NCBI RefSeq assembly: GCF_003429665.1
Contig: NZ_QUWK01000001.1
Location: forward strand, 248,001-312,000
Source: Sphaerochaeta halotolerans
Lineage (GTDB): Bacteria; Spirochaetota; Spirochaetia; Sphaerochaetales; Sphaerochaetaceae
DNA length: 64,000 nt
Direction: 5' to 3'
A model generated the notes under the pieces. It did not search any database. It was not told where the DNA came from and worked only from the letters and a program-made list of their open reading frames with translations. Both the position numbers and the translations under genes were made by a program. Positions 33,888 through 43,162 of the stretch are shown piece after piece. Numbering within the stretch: position 1 is the stretch's first letter; every line of letters begins with the position of its first letter.

Positions 33888-36008
33888 TCAGCGAGACGAC
33901 GCTTTCGTTAACAGCTTCGCTTCACGACCACTCCCATTTCCAGACATAAGTGCAGTCAAAGCCTTGTCATGTGCCTTGATTTCCTGTCTCTCCTGATAGG
34001 AAGGTTTGCCTGCAATATTGTTCAGGATAACACCAGCAAGTGGAAGGTTGCAGAGCTCAAATGTATGGAGCAGTGCTTTCAGCATCCCACGAGACCCTAC
34101 AAAGCTACGGATGTTCAAGATCAAGCCATTGGTGGCTCTTGAAACTGCGAGCAGATTCGAAGCAGAGCGGAAGGTTGGTCCATCGATGAGTACCACATCG
34201 TAGAGAGCAGAGACACTGCCAAGGTACTCGACAAACTGTGAACTGTTGAGAATCTGTCCCAGTTCCTTTGGCCCTGCCTCTATTGCTACAATAGAAAGTT
34301 CTGGATTTTCTCCAGCAGGTTTGCAGGGTTTGTCGAGGGAGAAGGTTTTCAGGTTGGCCGATGAAGCAATTTCAACATGGCTTGTAATTTTTGCGTAGAG
34401 GCGTTGGTAGTTCATTCCCTCGTTTGCTGTACCAATGACGAGAACTTTCTTGCCGCTCTTTACCATGGAGAGTGCTGTATTGAGTGTCGTGTAGGAAGTT
34501 CCTTCACCATAACTCAAGCTTCCCAGTGTGAAAATATTGGTGTTTGGAGCATACATTAAAATACCGGCAAGATGGGTGTATGCGCTTCCTGCAGCGGAAT
34601 CAGGATGCTCGAGAATTTCCATCTCGGTGTTGATATCCTTGCTCCCTAGAGGAATGGTGGTAAGAAGTTTTCCTTCCTTACCCAGTATCTTGATAAGGGA
34701 CTGTTCGTCATCAATCGTGTCAGAGAGGTATTCAGCAAGCAGGGTAGCCAAGAGAGCAAGTGCTGCTCCCAGCAGCACACCAACTGCCAAAATGAGGAGG
34801 TTGTTTGATTCCCCATCCTCGTTTACCAGTTTCACTGGTTCTACTTCTTGTATTGCAGTACGTTCTGAAGCAAGGAATGAGTCGAGAGATCGTATCTGTG
34901 AAGTCAAGCTAACAGAGGTACTGGTCTCTCTGGAGACATCATTACGTAGTTCTGAGTATTCGAGCTGGAGGTTGGTAACAGTTTTCAGCTTATTTAGATA
35001 TTCGCTCTCCAACCCACTAAGGATTGAAAATTCTACACTTGATGTGATGCTACGCGTTCTTTCAAGGGCCTCAAGTTCATCGAAACCTTGGGAGCGGAAA
35101 AGCTCAGAGAATTGAGCTTCTAGGTTGGTTAGTGCAAGTTCCAGTTCCGGGTTACGAACTGCGTTCTCTTCAGATGTATTTGATTGCACCAGTAGTCGTG
35201 CGATTTCATCATATAGATACTGTCTATAAGCATCTGAATATCTGGAGGTGAGGAGAAGGGTCTGCTCATCCTGTACTCCAAGAGATTGGAGAGAGGCTTC
35301 CAATGATGATTCAGGAGCAACTCCTGCCAGTTGGAGCTGGATGAGGGAGAGAATTTGCTGATATGCCGATTTATTTGCTTCCAATGAGAGGATGTCTGTC
35401 TCTTCTTGGAACGCAGCTAATGCTACCTTGCTTGATTCCAGAAGGGTAGTACTCTCTTCCAGCTGCCTATCCAAGGCATCATGCTGCAAGGTAAGGTCTG
35501 TATTTGCAAAGGCAAGGAGAGATGCTGAGAATTCACTGGTTAGTGCATTAAGGAAGTCTTGGGCAAACACAGGATTGGAGTGTTCAAGTGAGATGGAGAC
35601 TGAATTGGTGTCCTTTATCTCGCTGGTTGTGATTGCTTCCTGTAGACCTTTGAATTTCTTCTTGTCAGTGAGTAGGTCTTCATAGGTGGAGCCATCCTTT
35701 CTTTGGTAAGAGGCAAGGTTCAATTGCCCTAAGGCACTACGAACAGTCTCATCACGCGTGAGGAACTGGAGTTCGGTAGTGATGTTCCTGATATCGCCTC
35801 TTGAAGTATCCCAAGCAGTAAGATTCTTGATTGACTCCACGCTTACCGTGGTCGTTGCGGTATAGGTGGGATCATTGGTCAAGATATATCCCACACATGC
35901 AAGAACGATGATGCCAAATACTATAAGAAGCAGTTTGAAATGCTTCAATACTATGCCAATAAGTTCACTGATGCTAATACCTTCGTCCTCATACAACGTT
36001 TCTTCCAT
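33888..36008 (-). CDS. Wzz/BY-kinase-like polysaccharide co-polymerase with degenerate kinase domain
   Basis: 706 residues: Wzz N-terminal domain with first membrane helix (about 25-45), a long periplasmic coiled coil, second helix (403-427), then a cytoplasmic P-loop domain. In tyrosine kinases of this family the P-loop domain has GEGKS; here the equivalent is SLSYGEGTSYTTLN (498-511), so the Walker lysine is replaced by Thr. The Walker A' aspartates are also missing (VLVIGTANEG), while VVLIDGP is kept, and no C-terminal tyrosine cluster is present. It probably sets chain length without autophosphorylation. First gene of a two-gene unit with the polymerase-like gene. Confidence 0.88.
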   Translation of the reverse strand: MEETLYEDEGISISELIGIVLKHFKLLLIVFGIIVLACVGYILTNDPTYTATTTVSVESIKNLTAWDTSRGDIRNITTELQFLTRDETVRSALGQLNLASYQRKDGSTYEDLLTDKKKFKGLQEAITTSEIKDTNSVSISLEHSNPVFAQDFLNALTSEFSASLLAFANTDLTLQHDALDRQLEESTTLLESSKVALAAFQEETDILSLEANKSAYQQILSLIQLQLAGVAPESSLEASLQSLGVQDEQTLLLTSRYSDAYRQYLYDEIARLLVQSNTSEENAVRNPELELALTNLEAQFSELFRSQGFDELEALERTRSITSSVEFSILSGLESEYLNKLKTVTNLQLEYSELRNDVSRETSTSVSLTSQIRSLDSFLASERTAIQEVEPVKLVNEDGESNNLLILAVGVLLGAALALLATLLAEYLSDTIDDEQSLIKILGKEGKLLTTIPLGSKDINTEMEILEHPDSAAGSAYTHLAGILMYAPNTNIFTLGSLSYGEGTSYTTLNTALSMVKSGKKVLVIGTANEGMNYQRLYAKITSHVEIASSANLKTFSLDKPCKPAGENPELSIVAIEAGPKELGQILNSSQFVEYLGSVSALYDVVLIDGPTFRSASNLLAVSRATNGLILNIRSFVGSRGMLKALLHTFELCNLPLAGVILNNIAGKPSYQERQEIKAHDKALTALMSGNGSGREAKLLTKASSR

Positions 36009-36341
36009 ACCTGCGTCCCCATTTCCCTATGCAAAAATTTTGAGACAATTTCGCTTTCCCGACGAAATGTTCTCTTGTGCAAGAATAGCTCCGCCAACAA
36101 GCATACTTGGGTGCGGTACGAAGGTGTGCATAGTTTCTTGTTGTTAGAGTGATTCTTTAAACCGTTAAACGATACCATGTACAGAGGTGAAAGTAAATAT
36201 AGTTTAGGAAAACGATTAGTTGTCATAAGGCAACAAGTGTCTAGGTTTGTATCGAAAAACTGCCTGTAAGAGGTTGTAATTACTCATTGATATGGAAAAA
36301 CGCTATTGACCGTCATACGTTCTCCCCTCACAATACCAACC
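36009..36341. other. Intergenic region before the wzz-like gene and the DUF2238-like gene
   Basis: 333 bp holding the promoters for two divergent genes. The reverse-strand leader of the Wzz-like gene is long and moderately G+C-rich (36010-36130), so an untranslated control element is possible, but I recognise no riboswitch or other known motif in it. Confidence 0.3.
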
Positions 36342-37151
36342 ATGAAGAAGTGGAAAGCTCCAGAGAAGAAATCACTTGGTCAGGCACTGAAGGAGAAGGA
36401 TAGCGCACGTATCGTGCACTATGCCCTGCGTTTCATTGTGGTCCTCGTGTTGGTTGCCCAGCTTTTCAACGGCAACTATGAAAACGTATTTCTCTGTGTG
36501 CTTACCCTTATCCTGTTCACCATTCCTTCCCTTATAGAGACAAACACCCGTATTGATATTCCAGATACCTTGGAGAACCTCATCTTCTTCTTCATTTTCG
36601 CAGCCGAGATACTCGGAGAAATGCGTTCCTACTATGTGACCTTTCCCTTCTGGGATACATTGCTGCACACCTTCAACGGCTTCTTGGCAGCGGCAATCGG
36701 GTTCTCCCTCGTGGATATACTTAACCAGAATGAACGGTTCTCCATTCGGCTCTCTCCTTTCTTTGTTGCCATCGTCGCCTTCTGCTTCTCTATGACCATT
36801 GGGGTAATGTGGGAGTTCTTTGAGTTCTTCATGGATGTGGCCTTTGGCTTGGACATGCAGAAGGATACCGTGATTGCCACCATACACTCAGTCTCCCTTG
36901 ATCCCACAAACAGCCAGAAGATCATAACCATCAGCGGTATTGAAGAGGTTGTGGTACAGGGGAAGCCGTTGGGTGTCGGTGGGTACTTGGACATTGGGCT
37001 CTTTGACACCATGGAGGATCTCTTCGTGAATTTCATCGGAGCAGTTGCGTTCAGCATTGCCGGCTATTTCTATGTAAAGTATCGTTCGAAAAAAGCTGGA
37101 TTCCTCAAGTACTTTGTACCAACATTGGTTGAGAAGGAAGAATCCAGGTAG
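36342..37151 (+). CDS. Multi-pass membrane protein, YjdF/DUF2238-like
   Basis: 269 residues from ATG 36342 (an in-frame TTG at 36306 is the alternative), with six or seven membrane segments. WDTLLHTFNGFLAAAIGFSL and MTIGVMWEFFEFFMD are the pattern of the DUF2238/YjdF membrane proteins. Role not known; inner membrane. No clear ribosome site. Convergent with the transglutaminase-like gene, nine bases apart. Confidence 0.72.
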   Translation: MKKWKAPEKKSLGQALKEKDSARIVHYALRFIVVLVLVAQLFNGNYENVFLCVLTLILFTIPSLIETNTRIDIPDTLENLIFFFIFAAEILGEMRSYYVTFPFWDTLLHTFNGFLAAAIGFSLVDILNQNERFSIRLSPFFVAIVAFCFSMTIGVMWEFFEFFMDVAFGLDMQKDTVIATIHSVSLDPTNSQKIITISGIEEVVVQGKPLGVGGYLDIGLFDTMEDLFVNFIGAVAFSIAGYFYVKYRSKKAGFLKYFVPTLVEKEESR

Positions 37152-37160
37152 AGCAGCAAC

Positions 37161-37874
37161 TCAGCTTCTGCGCAGTTTTCGGATGGATCTGTTGAGTTTG
37201 GGACGGAGAATCAGTCGGTAGGTCAGAGCGTGTGTTCTTCGTTCTGCCTCCGGGTGGGCTTGGAAGAAGGCATCGGGATCGCTGAAAGTGTGTAGGCTTT
37301 CCCTGATTGCCTTGCTCTGGATTGCTGTCTCCTTTTCCTCCCACCTGATAGGAGGATTTCGGAAGTGAGAGACGGCGATTCCGTAGCCATAAAAGCTCCC
37401 GATGAAGTTGGCAAACTTCTGCTGGAGTTTTTCCAGGTATGGACGGTCAACAATATGTCCCCCGATCTCAAGCCAGCTGCCTTGGTACTGTATTTCCACC
37501 CATGCATGGTGCAGATGTCTTGGACTGAAAAGGAAGGAGATTCCACCGAGTAATCCTCGATGTATGACCTTGCTGATCATGGCCGCCTTCAGCCGGCAAG
37601 GAATGCCTACTGCACGAAGAAGGGCCATCAGGAGCGTGGTCTTGGTAAGGCAGTTTCCCATACCTTGGACGAGTACTGTTGAAGCGGGGACACAAAAGCT
37701 CTCTGCATATCCGTAGGGTATTGCATCACGGACAAACGTATAGACTGCATCAATACGCTCGCCAGAGGTAGGGAGGGAGAGCCACCCTTGCTTTTGGATG
37801 AGTGTTACAATAGCAGGGTGTTCATAATCAAGGAGCGGTGTTGCTCTTCTGTATTGTTGCTCATCCGATTGCAT
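37161..37874 (-). CDS. Transglutaminase-like protein
   Basis: 237 residues. Transglutaminase/protease-like core with the catalytic Cys in QGMGNCLTKTTLL (about residue 74) and His in HHAWVEI (about 120), and a following acidic position in IGGHIVD. No signal peptide. These enzymes act as cysteine proteases, amidases or cross-linkers; the target is unknown. Divergent from aroE. Confidence 0.85.
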   Translation of the reverse strand: MQSDEQQYRRATPLLDYEHPAIVTLIQKQGWLSLPTSGERIDAVYTFVRDAIPYGYAESFCVPASTVLVQGMGNCLTKTTLLMALLRAVGIPCRLKAAMISKVIHRGLLGGISFLFSPRHLHHAWVEIQYQGSWLEIGGHIVDRPYLEKLQQKFANFIGSFYGYGIAVSHFRNPPIRWEEKETAIQSKAIRESLHTFSDPDAFFQAHPEAERRTHALTYRLILRPKLNRSIRKLRRS

Positions 37875-38092
37875 CTAAACCTCTCTTGGACCACAGTATA
37901 ACACTAAGAGCGTGTTCTTGCCATACACGAATATGATACGGGTCTGGGTAGAATCATTAGACAGAGAGATAAAGCTGTACTACGATAGAGAGAGGAGACT
38001 TAAATGTTATGCGGTCCTCTGTCCCGGAATTATATCATCAAAAATCAATCACCTATCGTAAGTATAGGGTGAATTATTATTAGGAGATGGTA

Positions 38093-38968
38093 ATGGATAC
38101 ACTACATGCACTGATGAAGGGCCCGCTCCCTTCCCTGTTTTTCTGTATTGGAAACCCCGTGGTGGGAAACCCCACCCAATATATGATGGAAGAAGCTTTT
38201 TTGGCCATGGACTTTCCCGGTCAGTACATCACCTGTGAAGTGGAACCAAATCAGTTGCAAACAGCATTGGAAGGGTTGAAAGCTCTGAAAGTAGCAGGAG
38301 GCAATGTCACCGCTCCCTTCAAGCAACTGGTTTTCCCCTACCTCGACAGTTTCACCGAGAGTGCACGTCTCAGCAATGCTGTGAACTGCATTACCTTGCA
38401 AGCAGATGGCACCTACCAAGGGGATAATACTGACGGCAAGGGGTTCCTGCAGTCCTTGCAGGAGCAGGTCGGGAATCTCAGTGAGAGGCGAGTGGTGCTC
38501 TTTGGCGCTGGGGGAGCTGCCTCCGCCATTGCAGTTGAGCTGGTCCTCTGTGAGGTGCAAGAGGTCATCTTGGTAAACCGAACCAGGGAAAAAGCCGAAG
38601 CGCTTGCGCAGCGTTTGAGGGGAGTCACGAAGACCACGGTATCTACCCAAGCTTGGGAGGGTACTTATCAGATAGAAGAGGATGGTTTGGTGGTGGTGCA
38701 GGCTACCAGTGTTGGTCTTTTCGATGAGAAGCGCTGCATAGATGTTGCTTTCTCACAGGGGCTTCAGGATGTCATTGCCTGTGATGTAGTGTTCAACCCC
38801 ACCGATACGGCCTTTTTGAAAAGGGCAAGGGAAGTGGGAGCCACTACCCTTGATGGACTGGGAATGTTGGTGAACCAGGGAGTTCTTGGTCTACAGAATT
38901 GGACAGGAATGGTTCCTGATGCTCAAGTGATGAGGGCGGCACTAGAGAAAGCCTTCTCAATCGGATGA
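38093..38968 (+). CDS. aroE: Shikimate dehydrogenase
   Basis: 291 residues. Reduces 3-dehydroshikimate with NADPH in aromatic amino-acid synthesis. The substrate-binding lysine is in GGNVTAPFKQ, the catalytic Asp in GDNTDGKGF, the nucleotide motif is GAGGAASAI and NRTREKAE is the NADP-selecting loop. Start at 38093 with TAGGAG seven bases upstream; an ATG at 38087 directly touches that site and is less likely. Monocistronic by context; the shikimate start motif SxS is replaced by GNPTQ, as in some quinate/shikimate variants. Confidence 0.88.
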   Translation: MDTLHALMKGPLPSLFFCIGNPVVGNPTQYMMEEAFLAMDFPGQYITCEVEPNQLQTALEGLKALKVAGGNVTAPFKQLVFPYLDSFTESARLSNAVNCITLQADGTYQGDNTDGKGFLQSLQEQVGNLSERRVVLFGAGGAASAIAVELVLCEVQEVILVNRTREKAEALAQRLRGVTKTTVSTQAWEGTYQIEEDGLVVVQATSVGLFDEKRCIDVAFSQGLQDVIACDVVFNPTDTAFLKRAREVGATTLDGLGMLVNQGVLGLQNWTGMVPDAQVMRAALEKAFSIG

Positions 38969-39002
38969 CAAACATGTACCAAATACTGTACTATGGGCGA
39001 CT

Positions 39003-39530
39003 ATGAACTATTACTTCATTGCTTGCAGGACAGGACGAGAGGAGTATGTGAAGGCTCATTTGCTCAAATTCTTTAGTCGAGAACTTGAGGAAGATGAGGT
39101 GATGGCCTTCATTCCCATGCGCCGGATGATTGACCGACGGAAGGGAAAGAAGATCATGACTGACCATCCAATCCTTCCTGGGTATCTTTTACTCTCCAGT
39201 GAGATTTCCCTCCAGGACTTTAGCCGAGATGTGCTCAAGCTTCCCGGTTGTTATGGTTTCTTGAAAAACCTAAACAAGACCATTGAGCTTCAAGGCCCAG
39301 ACTACGAGTATGCTGCCTGGATCATGCACAACAAGGGAACCATCACATCATCGAAGGTAGTATATAAGAAAGGAGAGCCGATCAGAATTATTGAAGGTCC
39401 GATGAAGGACTTCATGGGTACGATCGTGAAGGTCGATTATCGTCATAGTAGGGTCATGGTCGAATTCCAGTTTGCAGAGGTGGTTAGAAGGGTAAGCATG
39501 CCTGTTGAGTTTGTGGAAGTGAGTAGGTAG
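39003..39530 (+). CDS. Specialised NusG paralogue (LoaP/UpxY-like) with KOW domain
   Basis: 175 residues: NGN domain (1-110, MNYYFIACRTGREEYVKAHL and HPILPGYLLLSS) and KOW domain (about 120-165, GEPIRIIEGPMKDFMGTIV). It binds RNA polymerase and controls elongation. It is too divergent, and stands alone without secE or rplK, to be the housekeeping NusG. The next gene is a polysaccharide epimerase, and LoaP/RfaH/UpxY-type paralogues allow transcription through long surface-polysaccharide operons, so that is the likely role. The start codon follows aroE by 34 bases. Confidence 0.87.
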   Translation: MNYYFIACRTGREEYVKAHLLKFFSRELEEDEVMAFIPMRRMIDRRKGKKIMTDHPILPGYLLLSSEISLQDFSRDVLKLPGCYGFLKNLNKTIELQGPDYEYAAWIMHNKGTITSSKVVYKKGEPIRIIEGPMKDFMGTIVKVDYRHSRVMVEFQFAEVVRRVSMPVEFVEVSR

Positions 39531-39676
39531 GCAAAGAGAGCGTTTTCTGTACGATTCATTTACAGGGCATGATTGGCATGGTATAGTAGCGCTACCTGAG
39601 CTCCTGTGTCACAAGGATATTGTGCTACACATTCTGCATGGGAGCAGAAAAAGATACAGACCAGGGGTGATAGTCC
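39531..39676 (+). promoter_or_regulatory. Leader between NusG paralogue and polysaccharide dehydratase gene
   Basis: 146 bp with a perfect palindrome GTAGCGCTAC (39586-39595) and a CACAA/TTGTG hairpin (39610-39624, five-base loop). LoaP-controlled operons carry hairpins at this place, so this may be its RNA target. The structure is not proven. Confidence 0.35.
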
Positions 39677-41494
39677 ATGAGTGAATTGGTGAAGAGTCGT
39701 TATTTGCGCTGGGTTGTCCTGATGGCAATGGATGCAGTGCTCTTGTTGCTTGCAGGTTTCTTGGCTTCTTGGGTGGTATTTCAAACACTGCCATTCAATT
39801 TCGACTCTTTCATTTACTTCAATATCCTTGCCACCATCTTTCTTCTCTTTGCTGTTCGTTTTTACCACATTAGAATTAGTGAGAGCTCCCTCGACCTGCT
39901 CGGCCGAGGTTTAACTGCGTTTATCCCAGTAACCATCCTCGGGATACTCCTGATTGGTTTCTATCTCGGCTTTCATAGTGATTTGATCCCATTCATAGTC
40001 AGTGCCGATATTTTTGGGTTTCTCTTGGTGATGGGTTCGCGTGTTTTGTATCGCACTGTCCTAGTGTATCGAAACAAGCAGAGCAACAACCAACACCCTC
40101 GTGCAGTCATCTATGGTGCAGGGGAGCTGGGTAATACTCTGGTTCGTCAGTATCAGAAAGGAAAGCTTCCCTACCATATTGTGGGGTTCGTGGATGATGA
40201 GATCCAACTGCATGGCACCTACATGCTTGGGGTGAAAGTCTACGGGAGTGTACAGGAGTTGCCCCAGGTTCTTCAGAACCTGAAAGCCAAGACCTTGATC
40301 ATTGCCATTACCCAGATTGATCAGGAGCGAATGCTTCTTGCCGTCGATGCAGCAAAAGAAGTGGGGTGTGATATTAAAGTAATTCCTTCCCTTTTTGAGA
40401 TGCAGGAGGGACAGAAAGAGCTGGACCTCAGAAACCTAGACTATGCAGACCTTCTTGGTCGCCCCCTGATCAGCATCGACAAGGAGCCGATCAGACAGAT
40501 GGTCCGGGGAAAACGTGTCCTGGTTACCGGAGCCGGTGGGAGTATCGGCAGCGAGATCTGCCGCCAGTTGCTTACCTACGGTCCTGAGCAACTCCTACTG
40601 CTCGATGTTGATGAGACAGAGCTCCATGACCTCTCCTTACGGCTGCACAACTACCAGAGGGAGTGGAGTGAACTTGTCATTCCCATTGTCTGTGATATCA
40701 AGAACCGAAAGAAGATTGACCGCATCATGACGCAGTACAGACCACAGTTGGTATTCCACGCTGCCGCATACAAGCATGTGCCGCTTCAGGAGCTGTATCC
40801 AGAAGAAGCCATTACCACCAATATCAATGGCTCCTATGCAGTGCTTAAAAGTGCCAAGGAGCATCAGGTTGAGAAAGTGGTAGTCATCTCCACTGACAAG
40901 GCGGTGAACCCGACCAATGTGATGGGAGCTACCAAGCGGGTGGTTGAGTTGATGGCCGGTATGCTCAACAGCAAGGAAACCGAGATTGTTTGTGTAAGGT
41001 TTGGGAATGTCCTAGGAAGCCGGGGAAGCATGCTTCCCCTCTTCATAGATCAGATCAAGGCAGGAGTTCCCATTACGGTCACCCATAGGGACATAATCCG
41101 CTACTTCATGGCCATTCCTGAGGCAGTAGGCTTGGTATTCAAGGCAGCCAGCATGGCAAAAGGTGGAGAGGTGATGGTCTTGGATATGGGTCAGCCGGTC
41201 AAGATCTATGACTTCGCAGAGAAGTTGGTGAAGTACTATGGGGATAGCAGAAGCCAAGTCATTGTCACCGGGCTTAGACCGGGTGAGAAGCTTTATGAGG
41301 AACTCCTTGCCAATAAGGACACCACCATTCCTACCGAGGAGAAGCTGGTGTTCAAGGCAAAGGTAAACAACCATACCATCAGTGAACTCTCCTTCCTCAA
41401 TCACTATCTTACTGCCTTTGAGAAAAGTACTCCCGAAGAGATGCTGAAGATGCTTCATGAACTGGTTCCGGAGTTCAAGGGCCCAAAGATGTAG
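39677..41494 (+). CDS. FlaA1/CapD-type membrane UDP-sugar 4,6-dehydratase
   Basis: 605 residues: four N-terminal membrane helices (about 12-115), a Rossmann-like CoA-binding domain (VIYGAGELGNTLV), then a short-chain dehydrogenase body with VTGAGGSIGSE (about 279) and catalytic STDKAVNPTNVMGATK. In WbpM/CapD relatives this converts UDP-N-acetylglucosamine to a 4-keto-6-deoxy sugar at the inner membrane, the first step of diNAcBac- or FucNAc-type glycans. No glycosyltransferases or aminotransferases follow; the next 700 bp are non-coding, so the operon may be truncated. Confidence 0.92.
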   Translation: MSELVKSRYLRWVVLMAMDAVLLLLAGFLASWVVFQTLPFNFDSFIYFNILATIFLLFAVRFYHIRISESSLDLLGRGLTAFIPVTILGILLIGFYLGFHSDLIPFIVSADIFGFLLVMGSRVLYRTVLVYRNKQSNNQHPRAVIYGAGELGNTLVRQYQKGKLPYHIVGFVDDEIQLHGTYMLGVKVYGSVQELPQVLQNLKAKTLIIAITQIDQERMLLAVDAAKEVGCDIKVIPSLFEMQEGQKELDLRNLDYADLLGRPLISIDKEPIRQMVRGKRVLVTGAGGSIGSEICRQLLTYGPEQLLLLDVDETELHDLSLRLHNYQREWSELVIPIVCDIKNRKKIDRIMTQYRPQLVFHAAAYKHVPLQELYPEEAITTNINGSYAVLKSAKEHQVEKVVVISTDKAVNPTNVMGATKRVVELMAGMLNSKETEIVCVRFGNVLGSRGSMLPLFIDQIKAGVPITVTHRDIIRYFMAIPEAVGLVFKAASMAKGGEVMVLDMGQPVKIYDFAEKLVKYYGDSRSQVIVTGLRPGEKLYEELLANKDTTIPTEEKLVFKAKVNNHTISELSFLNHYLTAFEKSTPEEMLKMLHELVPEFKGPKM

Positions 41495-41608
41495 GGTGTT
41501 ATGCAATAAGACTGTAACAGAATCTCAATCTTGTGGAACTGCACATGCTCTTCTACAAAGCAGGTAGACCCAAGTATTTAAGAGGGTATGTGTAGCAGTG
41601 GGGAGTTC

Positions 41609-41786
41609 TCTGAAGACCAAGTATATGCACTGGATTGGGGGATGACGTTTCTCTTGGTTCCCCTGTAGCACAATACCACCTTACAGAGCTTGCTACGATG
41701 CCCAGAAGATGGTGGAATGCTATCATTTGGATTTCCCCAGGGATTCAGTGAATGCTTTGAAGGAAATTGTTCAGGAAGTGGTCTTG
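41609..41786 (+). pseudogene. Degenerate AbiE toxin-antitoxin remnant
   Basis: Matches the end of the intact AbiEi-like gene and the start of the AbiEii-like gene at 60919-61120, with a deletion of about 24 bases across the junction of the two genes and several point changes, including a stop. Both copies lose similarity at the same place, after GGAAGTGGTCTT. The following 41787-41995 keeps an open frame in another phase (ending NREKFSWGLPKFVEV), perhaps part of a further lost gene. The remaining 41996-42214 holds nothing I recognise. Confidence 0.75.
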
Positions 41787-42214
41787 CAAGTCCGAAGATA
41801 CCAGCTAGTTTCTCGTGTAGCAAGATGAAAGGAGAAAAAGATTTTTCCGTTTCAAAATCTGTCTTGACTATCCATTCCACCTTAGATTATTTTTCATTTG
41901 TCTATGAGTTGCTTGATAAGAATGATAGATCAGAAAATACCTTGTCAAATAGAGAAAAGTTTTCATGGGGGTTGCCGAAGTTTGTTGAGGTCTGAGCGTG
42001 GGACATGACTTTGGGAGCCAGTCGAGAGAGATGTAGCAGAGGAAGAGGTTGCTGTCTGACTCTGTTTAGTTGTAGCAAATTTTTAATAATATTATACATT
42101 ATGGTAGGTTATTGGATATTCTTCTAGCTTACCCCGGGATTTGTAATAACAACTCATCGAGGGATACTTGGAAGCTACAATAGGTAGTGAAGGATACTAA
42201 AAAAGGTGATAGCA

Positions 42215-43018
42215 TTGCATTTGCCGATTTATCTATTACCTGTGGCAGGGCTTGTCATAGGGATTCTGATTTCTTTAATGGGTGGAGGTGGAGGAATATT
42301 TTATGTTGGGATGCTGACAGGATTGTTTGCTGTTTCCATGGATCAGGCTGTGTCTGTATCTCTTGCAACAATTATCCCGACAACCCTTGCTGCTTCAATA
42401 AGTCACTATAGGGCAGGAAATGTAAAGCCAAAAATAGGATTTCTCCTGGTAGCAGGCGGAGTTATTGGAGTAGCTGCAGGTTCTTATCTTGTTACCATTA
42501 TTCCCCTAAAAGTTCTTAAAATAATATTTGGGGTCTTTCTTCTTGTCATGGGAGCCGGAATGGTGATATCGAGAAAGAAAAAGCAAGTCAAAGAAGAAAT
42601 ATCAGAAAGCGAACAACTCTTAGAAGCTGACGCTCATGGAAGTAAGCCTATTTCAAAGCTTCTTATAGTAAAAGGCTCGGTATTTGGACTACTTGGCGGG
42701 CTAATGTCAGGTATGCTCGGTGCAAGCGGCACACCTCCAATCCTTGCAGGTCTGTATAGTATGGGTCTTTCCTCTTTGGAGGTAGTGGGTACATCAGTCA
42801 TGGTGCTATTTTTTATAGCTGTTACAGGAGTGATAACCCATAGTGCATTTGGAACTCTGAATTGGCTACTGGTGATCTTGCTTGCATCCGGCACGATAAC
42901 CGGTGCATTCCTTGGGCCTTTGTTGGGTAAGCGGATAGACAAAAAAGCTTTGGAAAAGTTTTATGGCCCGTTTTTTATTGTATTCATTATGGTAATGGCA
43001 ATTTCAATGTTCTTCTAA
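42215..43018 (+). CDS. TauE/SafE-family anion exporter
   Basis: 267 residues from a TTG at 42215, placed by AAAGGTGAT five bases upstream; a GTG at 42206 lies within that site. About eight membrane helices and the two family repeats: ISLMGGGGGIFYV and GLLGGLMSGMLGASGTPPI. It probably moves a sulfonate, sulfite or related anion out of the cell (family knowledge). No sulfur-metabolism gene is nearby. Codon use is more AT-rich than the neighbouring polysaccharide genes. Confidence 0.88.
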   Translation: MHLPIYLLPVAGLVIGILISLMGGGGGIFYVGMLTGLFAVSMDQAVSVSLATIIPTTLAASISHYRAGNVKPKIGFLLVAGGVIGVAAGSYLVTIIPLKVLKIIFGVFLLVMGAGMVISRKKKQVKEEISESEQLLEADAHGSKPISKLLIVKGSVFGLLGGLMSGMLGASGTPPILAGLYSMGLSSLEVVGTSVMVLFFIAVTGVITHSAFGTLNWLLVILLASGTITGAFLGPLLGKRIDKKALEKFYGPFFIVFIMVMAISMFF

Positions 43019-43125
43019 AAGTTTGCTATAGTTGACAAGGTAGGTTTTGCAACCCAATATGTCACATAATCTTTTTCAGGTCACATGGTCTCGGCCAGGT
43101 ATGATTGATTACTGCTTTTCGAACT

Positions 43126-43156
43126 TTGACAAATATAAGCCAATGGCGTATATAAT
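43126..43156 (+). promoter_or_regulatory. Promoter of the broken HigBA-like locus
   Basis: TTGACA at 43126-43131 and TATATAAT at 43149-43156 (17 or 19 bp apart), just before the toxin-pseudogene start. The sequence shows no other gene between 43019 and 43162. Confidence 0.65.
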
Positions 43157-43162
43157 AACCAT

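Noticed and set aside
36009-36341. c-di-GMP (GEMM) riboswitch before the Wzz-like gene
   Set aside because: The leader is long, but the conserved GEMM core bases could not be found.
41690-41995. 101-codon forward frame after the dehydratase gene
   Set aside because: Its first third is the AbiE remnant read in the wrong phase; no ribosome site or complete domain.
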